From Acanthaster planci (lineage: Eukaryota > Echinodermata > Asteroidea > Valvatida > Acanthasteridae): a stretch of DNA of 28,987 nucleotides. This document shows positions 18,180 through 26,262 of this stretch, piece by piece (position 1 is the stretch's first letter; every line of letters begins with the position of its first letter). The DNA is taken from positions 464,389 through 493,375 of the forward strand of contig NW_019091598.1 in the NCBI RefSeq assembly GCF_001949145.1, given 5' to 3'. The notes beneath the pieces were generated by a model. That model was given only the letters and a program-made list of their open reading frames with translations. It made no database searches and was not told the DNA's origin. Position numbers and translations under genes: made by a program.

Positions 18180-19334
18180 ATGACTGTAAATGTACAAGTA
18201 CATGTATGTACATGAGGAAAATGATACCGTACATGTATTTATAAGGCAGCATTATTTACAGTTGATTTGCCTTTTACTTACTTGTTGCATGACCTTCCAG
18301 ACCACTGAAACTCGTATCGTATCGTATCAAAGATGCAATAAACTAAAATATATCACGAACATGTATGGCTATGGGTAGCTGTGATTCAAAACACCGGTTC
18401 ATGTATGTACATGTATACCAGTAGTGTTTCATAGACACTCAGGAAAATATCCGGTATGTATATGTGTAGGTTAAAAAGGTATCCATAAGGAAATTCTAAA
18501 GCTGCAAAAGGTCCCCACCAGGATTTCACAAATACCAGTATATACCGGTATGTAGATATTGGAAATTAATTTAAAAAGAAGGCCTTTTTTAATTGGCAGT
18601 TCTTAACAATGGAACTGCTGACATCATCATCAATTAGAAATGATTAATGTGGGGGAAATATACCACAGAAAGCAGAACTTTACATATGTACCGGAACATG
18701 CACAATGGATCAATAATGGTCACTGCCAAACAATGCAAGCAACAAGCTGTTGGCATGGCAATAAGCACACCAAGATTGTGAATTCCTAAAGTTAGGGAAA
18801 CCTTGTGAACACTTACATACATGTACATTGTACTTATTTTTTTCCCATGAATGACACTTTCGAATGACAGCATTGCACTGTCTTATGAATACATGTATTC
18901 CAATAACTTGGCTTTTATTGTTTTTAGAGGTCATGTTAATTGTGAGTACATACATGTACATGTATATGCAGGTTTCAGGCCAACAGAGAGGCCAAAATAG
19001 ACCTGTACAACTTGAATCATGATTTGCATGCCCTGCCCGTTTAAACTGCACAGTTACACGATGTACTTGCCGGTATAATTAAGGATTCGAAGGCACCAAA
19101 GGAACCACTGGTTTGTACTCATGAGAATTTGGGACAAATTCATAAATGCTCTTTAAATCTATTTTTCTAAGGTGAAATTTTTCCCAAAGTCATTGATGGC
19201 TAACATTGAACAGAAAATGAATGATAAACAAAAGTACCTGTATTCACACGTACATGTATGTCTCAATTACCGGTCCCTGGAAAAATGTAACTTTCCTTTT
19301 TTTTAATGCATGGATACATCTGGTACATGTACAT
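18180..19334. other. Non-coding stretch
   Basis: Palindromes at intervals, a (TCGTA)3 run near 18311-18327, and a palindrome-free block at about 19080-19230. Minus-strand frames at 18634-19051 overlap in two frames with no motif. No gene seen. Confidence 0.4.
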
Positions 19335-19830
19335 ATCACTGTTGTCTATGGCACCTACAGTAACATGTACCGGTACGTACATACGTATACAAGAACGGTA
19401 CATCTACATGTACTTGTACATGTATGTATCACTGTTGTCTATGGCACCTACGGTAACATGTACCGGTACGTACATGTACAGTACAAGAACGGTACATCTA
19501 CATGTACTGTGTACATGTTGAAGCTGTGACTTCAGATCAAAGTACATACATACATGCACCACATGCACAGGGGTACATGTACAGTACAAGAACGGTACAT
19601 CTACATGTACATGTATGTACATGTTGAAGCTGTGACTTCAGATCAAAGTACATACATGTACATACATGCACCACATGCACAGGGGTACATGTACATGTAC
19701 ATGTACAGTACAAGAACGGTACATCTACATGTACTTGTACATGTATGTACATGTTGAAGCTGTGACTTCAGATCAAAGTACATACATACATGCACCACAT
19801 GCACAGGGGTACATCTACATGTATTAAGGG
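19335..19830. repeat. Compound tandem repeat sharing one 3' half
   Basis: Two units of type A (starting 19335 and 19428, period 93 bp, beginning ATCACTGTTGTCTATGGCAC) are followed by three of type B (starting 19517, 19623 and 19753, beginning GTTGAAGCTGTGACTTCAGA; the third lacks the usual tail). Both types lead into the same block CAAGAACGGTACATCTACAT (at 19390, 19484, 19587 and 19711). The B units differ in length (106 and 130 bp) through gain of GTACAT steps, showing expansion at the palindromes. The many overlapping open frames on both strands across this array are repeat artefacts. Confidence 0.92.
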
Positions 19831-20054
19831 TATTACTGGTACATGTAGATATACCGTAAATCCACACACTCTAATTGGCAAACATCTATACATGTAAATG
19901 TACATTCATGTAATGCAGGTGTACAAAATGCAAATTAAGTAGGGTCATAGCGTTTGATACCACACCCACAGCCAATGCCTGTATAACCAACTAGAAAAAA
20001 AGGCCCACCACAAGAATGTCATGTTCACACATCTTTCGCACATGATAAATGTAG
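19831..20054. other. Non-coding stretch
   Basis: Unique sequence after the compound repeat with a few palindromes; nothing recognised. Confidence 0.5.
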
Positions 20055-20103
20055 AGATGGCATTCATGAAGTCTGACTTATGACTTCATGAATCTCACCA
20101 TCT
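20055..20103. ncRNA. 49-nt hairpin with a perfect 12-bp inner stem
   Basis: ATTCATGAAGTC (20062-20073) pairs with GACTTCATGAAT (20082-20093) around an eight-base loop. Outside a small bulge (C against CTCA), AGATGG pairs with CCATCT. No target duplication or family resemblance seen. It could be a transposon relic or a structured RNA. Confidence 0.4.
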
Positions 20104-21454
20104 AAACAACGGAAGATGACATACACCAATATAATTTAACAAGACATCTGTAGTTTGGATCAGTGTAGACTGATCATAAACTTACATGTACATGTACACA
20201 GTAAGAGCTTTCCTTAATGCCCTACATGTACAGCAGTATACTTGTATGAGTACCACTTGAAACTGTGAAAACAAAGATTGGCCACTGCACAAAAAGGAAT
20301 GGAAGAGAATATAATGTTGAAACTTCAGAACAAATTTGCACATGTACATGAATGCAAAACCTTCCATCATTGGCAAACTGTGATACGAAGTGATCACTGT
20401 GTACATGTACATGTGCCATTCATGTACATTCTGTACATACATGTACATGCGCCATTCATATTCTGAGAAATCAAAATGGACAACTAAACCACATTACATA
20501 CATGTACATGTACCAGTACATGGATGTTGCCTTTGAGCCACCAGTACATGACAAGCAAGCTGCTGATACTGTACGTCAATTTGTTTGATACCAAAAGCAC
20601 CATCTGAGCAGGCCACCATACATGTACATGTATATAAATTTATAAAATTTCAATTTTGATTTTTCCATTCGCTTGAACATGTCTGATTATTTAATGAGAG
20701 GATTATGAGTCAACAAACCAATAACCTCAGTGATGCATGCAGCTGTGCACTGTATACATGTAAATGCATTGCGAATTTATGGTTTTTCATGGTTTCAAGA
20801 GCTACACCAACATGTACCTGCCTACAGTATCCAGCACATACATGTACATGTACAAGTACACTCAGCAATAATGGCAGCAATAAATGATTCCACAAAACTT
20901 AACAAAACAAAACATGTACATATATGCATGTATAAAAATATATGTACACTGTCATGACTGTAACAATAAAACAATGATACCAGTATAGTATGAAGATGTA
21001 GCAATTTTCCAAATATGTACATGTACAATGTAATATTAATAATAGGGGTATTTGAATATTTGAAAATTTTGATGATACCCGGTAGGACATTGTGAACAAC
21101 ATTCCCCTTGTTCAAAAACGGCAAAATGAACAAAATTACATGTACACTGTCTGCAAACAGAAAGTTTTCATGTCTTTACAAAGAGCAAGCAACAGACTGC
21201 TGTGTGGCAACCAAAAATCATGAAAGACGTCTTCTAGTCTTATGAATTTGCTCTAAACCCAATAGCTTGCATGGACTTTGCCCCCACCAATAATTATGAT
21301 GCTATTTGATATAAAGTCAAATTGGAAACAAATTTTTTATCCTTTACCCTGCAGTTTTATTATTTCACATAATGTATAAGTACAGGTATACATGGGGGGA
21401 CATGTATGCCGGTAAAACTAAGGGTTCCTTGCCAGGACCAGAATACTTTCATCT
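20104..21454. other. Non-coding stretch
   Basis: Palindrome-rich to about 21150, then palindrome-free to 21960. Minus-strand frames at 20182-20448 and 20822-21133 are rich in Tyr-Met/Cys-Thr from the palindromes. No gene seen. Confidence 0.45.
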
Positions 21455-21513
21455 TTAACCCTAACCCTCCTCAATCCTTCACCTGTTGGAGGACTGAGGA
21501 GTGTTAGGGTTAA
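21455..21513. mobile_element. TTAA-bounded 59-bp hairpin, copy 2
   Basis: The same length and tip as the copy at 11989-12047. It differs within the stem: bases 12-13 are CC instead of AG, and on the other arm GAGG AGTG replaces GAAG ACTG. One of these changes is compensatory (a G-C pair in copy 1 is a C-G pair here), another repairs a mismatch of copy 1, and one creates a C-T mismatch. TTAA lies at both ends (21455-21458 and 21510-21513). Confidence 0.8.
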
Positions 21514-21542
21514 TGAAATGTTTGCAAGATGGAGTGTTATTT

Positions 21543-21588
21543 GGCAATACAGATTACTATACTTTGTGCCTGCTTTGTCTGTATTGCC
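21543..21588. repeat. Inverted repeat, 11-bp perfect arms
   Basis: GGCAATACAGA (21543-21553) and TCTGTATTGCC (21578-21588) enclose 24 bases. It begins 30 bp after the TTAA hairpin. The right arm merges into a good splice acceptor (TTGCCATTTTACAG, ending 21597). Confidence 0.75.
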
Positions 21589-21602
21589 ATTTTACAGTGT
21601 TT

Positions 21603-21631
21603 AACAACTGGATCCAATAGATCCAGTTGTT
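21603..21631. repeat. Inverted repeat, 12-bp perfect arms, 5-nt loop
   Basis: AACAACTGGATC and GATCCAGTTGTT around CAATA. Together with 21455-21513 and 21543-21588 it forms three hairpins in 177 bp. Confidence 0.78.
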
Positions 21632-21634
21632 GTA

Positions 21635-23213
21635 GCTGATATCCCCTCACCAAAAAATGAAAACAAAACTGAAGCTCAGGATGTCGTCTTTTCAAAACAC
21701 AATGATGATGGAGATAATCTTGATTACATACATGGAAGACAAAAGTGCTTTTTGGTTTGTCCCACGAGAGTTACCTGTCACAGCAATCAAAATGTACGCA
21801 TGTTAACACGTTTTAACGTGGGAAAGGGATCCATGGAATGGCCAGCGAAATGAGGATACCCCACTTAACACATTCTGTTACGCTTTGTTAAAACTTATTT
21901 TGTTTACCATCAACAAATGAGCAGTATCCCGAAATGGGTAAAAGTGGTTAATGTCAAGTAAATAAGATCAGCACCTTGTTACCAACTACATGTAACTGAG
22001 GTAAACTGTGGTTCGGCTTAAACTGTTTACTCTAAAACAAACTCATTGAACTCTAAACTGCATAATTAAATATAAACAAAATTGCAACCACTGCCTTCAT
22101 CAAGTTTAGAATTAGACATAAAATAAAAGGAATCCAAACAGATGTGTGATCATTTGGTGATTTGAATTTAGTGACTACATATACAGTACATGTACGTGCA
22201 CTTGCAAGATAATCTGTATGTCATACAATGTACATATAACTTTCATTCCAATCAAATGTACGTAAGATACATGTAATTGAAAACACCTCCACAACACATC
22301 ATCAAATTTGAATGAAGGATTCAATTTTGAAAAGATACATACTAGTACATGTGCCATACTATGCTTCAATTTGATACCAAACAATTTCTGGCAATTAATT
22401 TGGGAGAATATAAATGTTGTTCTTGGGTTGTGTTTTTTGGGGTCACTGTCACCCTGTACATACCCCCAGTACTTACCGGTACATGTAATTCCACTGTCAG
22501 GTGACTGTGTGTGCAACACCCCAAATACCGGTAATTCATTATTACTTTTCATTATTATTGCCTTAAATAGTATAAATGAAATTAACATTCAATTCACTGT
22601 AAACAGAACAAAAGTAAACAACAAAACCTCACAAAATTTACATTTCAATAGGCATAAATGCACAGCACTAAGACTTTTTTTCAAAATCCAACATTGATTT
22701 TGAAAATGTCCTACACCTGCACCGGTAAACATCTATACCTTTCTCAATATGAACAGTAAACATATCGGTACATGTACTGGGGTACATGCACTCATAGTGA
22801 TATATACATGTACTACAGTTACTTTATATTATACAGTTTAATTAAAACATGTTGCAATTTTAGAATTGATCTCGATGCTTTTGACGAATAGCCAAAGCAC
22901 CTAAGCAGTTGTGTAGGCTGTAAACATACATGTACATGTACATATACAATTTATGTAATGTGCTTAGTGAATGCATTTCTAATAACCTATGCAGGGTACG
23001 CGTACATATTATAATTTGCTAACATAAGGGCTTACCAGTTTAAGATGCAGAAGCCTTTTCCACAGAGCAGGATCTTGGAGCAACGTGCTACATGTGATGG
23101 ATACAGTAACTGACTGCAACCTTACTATTTCTTTTCTTTTCTGTTGCTACTGATGTACAGAGGATGATGGTGTACCCTAATATTCTTCCTTGCTGCAGAG
23201 CAAATGAAATGAA
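21635..23213. other. Mostly non-coding; one acidic open frame at its start
   Basis: A plus-strand frame is open from 21605 to a TGA at 21851 (82 codons). It has an acidic stretch (SKHNDDGDNLDYIHGRQK), but its only ATGs are late and the nearby acceptor (ACAG at 21594-21597) would bring in a stop. Opposed frames at 22175-22697 overlap and have no motif. No gene is called. Confidence 0.35.
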
Positions 23214-23378
23214 GACTTCGTCAATACAATGCTGGGCATCTGCGAGATGGATGGTACTTGTGTGTACACATTCTCAAACCTCCAAAGATGGGATTGTGTT
23301 ACCCAGGCAACCCATTCAAATAAAATTAAAGTCGAGGCCACTGCTGTTTTCAACCAACATCTCAAGCCTGATCTGTAA
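23214..23378 (+). CDS. Possible terminal exon or coding relic
   Basis: Fifty-four codons and TAA; the start codon DFVNTMLGICEMDGTCVYTF is followed by SNLQRWDCVTQATHSNK and ends NQHLKPDL. Codon choice and residue mix look coding. A pyrimidine-rich acceptor (TTCTTCCTTGCTGCAG, ending 23198) lies just upstream, but an in-frame TGA falls between it and the frame, so a one-base shift or another acceptor is needed. The minus strand is also open here for 95 codons. Family unknown. Confidence 0.28.
   Translation, partial: DFVNTMLGICEMDGTCVYTFSNLQRWDCVTQATHSNKIKVEATAVFNQHLKPDL
23298..23311. promoter_or_regulatory. RFX X-box-type palindrome
   Basis: GTTACCCAGGCAAC fits GTTRCC-NN-GGYAAC, the RFX consensus. 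It lies inside the exon-like frame at 23214-23378, where it encodes V-T-Q-A-T, so it may be coincidental. Confidence 0.35.
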
Positions 23379-23389
23379 ATACTTTTCAA

Positions 23390-24544
23390 TTGTAAGACTG
23401 TGTGCTTTTGGCTTATAGCTTGCTCATGGGTCTCAGTGTAACAGGAGAAGGGACTTTCTCCCATTTATGGTCAATTGATTTTAGCAATTGTTATTACTAG
23501 CTGTTGTGTCCAATAGTTTTTTTTCTTGCATATACATGTATGTACATGTAGGTAATGGGTATAGTACTATCATGGTATGGTACCGTGTACATGTACATAG
23601 CACTTGACATGCATGACTTCAAAACAAGCATTTGAAGCTAAGAACACACAGTTTCTTTAACTGGCATTTTCAATAAACCAGTGCAAAAGAACAATATAAA
23701 AAACAGAAGTGAAAAGGTTTAAATATTTTACATTGATGAAAACTACCAGTATGCAAAATGAGCATAAACTGGAGCACAAACATTGAAAACTACATGTAAC
23801 ATTGAGAAATACATGTATCTACATGTACATGTATCTGGGTACCGGTGCACGTACATATACATGTACATGTAGCTTCTAAAGATTCATGTAACCATCTAAA
23901 GATTCATGTAATCTATCTGAACATGTAGGGTATGGACATGTACACTGTATGTCCACTATGCCTATTCCACTGCAAGTGTTAACAACAGACCCTATTCGCA
24001 GGGGACCCCGTTTCAGTCAGATTCCCCGACATACATGTACATGTAGCTAGCCCAATTTATATGCTGCCTGTACCAGTACTATTCCCACCACCTATTCACC
24101 CATATCTGTTTTACATACATGTACTAAATGTGGACATTCCTTTGTTCTCCTGTGATTAAGGAAACTAGAGGAAAATGACTTGCGACTTGACTTAGGTAAT
24201 TTTACTTGGTGACAAATGTTTGCTAAAATAATAAAAACAAACATTTTCGTGTCTGCAAATGTTCAGTTGAGAACACCTGTTCAATGCAAATCTTTATCGG
24301 CTAGCGATCGCAAAAGCTACTGTAGCTGTCCGGTTGTCCATGCATTATGCAATCGAGCCCGCGAGGGAGTGCCGCATGCTAAGATCTAGAGTGGGTATTC
24401 TTAGACACTATCATTTACTGTTCAGCACGGTGACGATTCTGTATACTCCATACACGTACATGATCTGAAAGCATAACAGAAAAAAATTCGTTTTTCAGCT
24501 GAAAAAAAAAAACTACCGGTAAGTGCACATGTACCCCCCACACA
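23390..24544. other. Non-coding stretch with a short direct repeat
   Basis: TCTAAAGATTCATGTAA occurs twice, three bases apart (23875-23911). Palindromes cluster at 23525-23600 and 23795-23875. A G+C-richer, CpG-retaining patch lies at 24295-24375. No gene seen. Confidence 0.4.
23875..23911. repeat. Direct repeat, two 17-bp units
   Basis: TCTAAAGATTCATGTAA, CCA, then the same 17 bases. A recent short duplication. Confidence 0.85.
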
Positions 24545-24635
24545 AAAATCCACAATTGACTTGGGAAAACTTGACTTGACTTGGAGAAAAATAGACTTGA
24601 GACTTGACTTGGAAAAAGAGGACTTGACAACACTG
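24545..24635. repeat. GACTTGACTTGG-rich block
   Basis: Five or more variants of GACTTGACTTGG or GACTTGAGAC in 80 bases, with a related TTGCGACTTGACTTAGG outlier near 24180. The motif is shared with the block at 7090-7560, suggesting a common repeat family. Confidence 0.6.
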
Positions 24636-24779
24636 GCCACTGCAAATTCTTAACACCGGTAATGTCTTCATGGGCAAAAATCATCTTGAATGTGTACTGA
24701 TTAGTGGGTAAAATTACCGGTCCACCATTTGACTGTTACATACATGTACATACGTGTACAAAATTTGATGCACATATCA

Positions 24780-25350
24780 GATCAATATGGAACGTTCTTC
24801 AAAATATGGACCAATAGATAATGTTCAACTTTGGGGGTTCATTTTTCCTGAAGTGAACAGCGGTGAATTAATTCCCCATGTCTGATGAAATGAGGGAAGT
24901 CATGGCTGATATCTGGACCAATGACATCAACCCAAATCGTGCACCCTCTTTTTCATTCGATATTCATGAGCCCCTCCACAGAATGGAGACACTCCGGGAT
25001 TTTTCTCTTTGTACCAAGGTTTCTCGAAAGAAAATTGGTCATACAGAATGACGTTTGAAAAGCAATGACGTCCGAGACATAAAATACTACTCATGATGCA
25101 AATCTAATGTGCAGAATTGTTATTTTTAAGGTCATTTTCAGCAGGGATATCTCCAAAATAAACGGCAAAATGAATATCACGCGTGGAATTTTCAAGCACT
25201 ACATGTTACAGCATTTTCTGCATCCTCGAACGTCATGCATTTTTTGTCAAAATTCTTGAGCGTCATCAAAATTCTGTCAAATACGACATTCATAACGAAC
25301 ATATTATACTCATTACACATTTTTGATGTAGCCAAACTTAATTATTTTTG
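24780..25350. other. Palindrome-free block of distinct character
   Basis: No TACATGTA or TACCGGTA occurs across about 570 bp, in contrast to both flanks. The block contains the 57-codon frame described separately and four TGACG/CGTCA motifs (about 25049, 25064, 25230 and 25260), two in each orientation. It could be an inserted element or a conserved functional region. Confidence 0.4.
24878..25051 (+). CDS. Small open frame of 57 codons, unknown function
   Basis: ATG at 24878, preceded in frame by a stop (TAA, 24869-24871), to TGA at 25049-25051. The product starts MSDEMREVMADIWTNDINPN and continues RAPSFSFDIHEPLHRMETLR, ending KKIGHTE. It is acidic at the N-terminus, basic at the C-terminus, and free of the palindrome-coded runs that mark false frames here. 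No family recognised. It may be a micro-ORF, an unspliced exon or part of a mobile element. Confidence 0.27.
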   Translation: MSDEMREVMADIWTNDINPNRAPSFSFDIHEPLHRMETLRDFSLCTKVSRKKIGHTE

Positions 25351-25354
25351 GTAG

Positions 25355-26167
25355 ATGAAAGGTATAAGACCTAATACATGTAGATATGCTGGTATAGTGA
25401 GAGTGATTGTAAACGGTAAGAGAATGAAGAGAGCTAAACTTTTCTCATCATTTTCTGTCAATTTTGTGCTCTTTTTCCATGGCTTATTTTTTAAGTTATT
25501 TCTTACGTGCTTTAAAATACATCGGTTGAAAAATATACTGAATTCCCCTTGTTGTTGAGAAGTTTTGAAATCAAGTACAAATACTTTGACATTAAACTTT
25601 AAATGAATTCAACTCCAGTTGATTTGCACTGGTAGCCAACCAAATGTACACAGTATGCCCAATTATCCCACAATTAATCATTTTTCTAAATCTGAATGTT
25701 CTAATTTGTATTTTACCTGATCAAAGCCACTCTTTTAAAAGTTTTGAAAAATGACATGCTAAGTTGCATTTTGGTCCATTTTATGAAGAACATGCCATAT
25801 GTTTTGTGTTAACATGGCCACTCCCCAAGGAGCAAAACAAAAATCTCTATTAATGAAAGGCCATTTTCTTAGTCTACCAGTACATATGTACAGGTGTTTC
25901 CTTTTCCCTTTCTTCCAAGTGTGTAAGAAAGCACCCAGCTGTTGCCTCAATCCTCAAAAAAGGCCATAAAATGTAACATACAAATGTCAAAAATTTTGTC
26001 CCCCCCAAAAAAAGTTTTGGGCTTAAGTTGACTCCCTTTAAAATTTGGATCTGCCCTTGAAAAAAAGTATTGTAATGTACAAGTATGAGTAATACAGTAC
26101 AGCTCACCAAAATAATAATTTCAAAACCTCATTTACATACATGTACATTTGTATAGCCTATCTCAAG
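25355..26167. other. Non-coding stretch
   Basis: AT-rich, almost free of the palindrome until about 26140. Several short frames without motifs. A G-run/C-run (CCCCCCCAAAAAAAG) lies near 26001-26014. No gene seen. Confidence 0.45.
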
Positions 26168-26262
26168 CCCAAACTGGAAGAAAGACTGCACAGAAAATCC
26201 TGGAGAAACTCCACACCGCACTGTATACCATTGTTTCTGTTGTCATGGTTGTGTGCAGGTAC
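26168..26262 (+). CDS. Isolated exon-like stretch with a hydrophobic end
   Basis: Frame QAQTGRKTAQKILEKLHTAL followed by YTIVSVVMVVC, ending at TGCAG|GTACAT. A basic amphipathic stretch running into a hydrophobic segment would suit the start of a membrane helix. The acceptor is unclear (TTTGTATAG at 26151-26159, or CTCAAG at 26162-26167) and the donor is weak. No partner exon was found. Confidence 0.25.

Noticed and set aside
19221-19867. Several overlapping frames on both strands, up to 102 codons
   Set aside because: All derive from the compound tandem repeat; they repeat the same peptide and change frame with unit length.
22175-22697. 137-codon minus and 129-codon plus frames overlapping each other
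   Set aside because: Neither has a motif, splice context or codon pattern favouring it.
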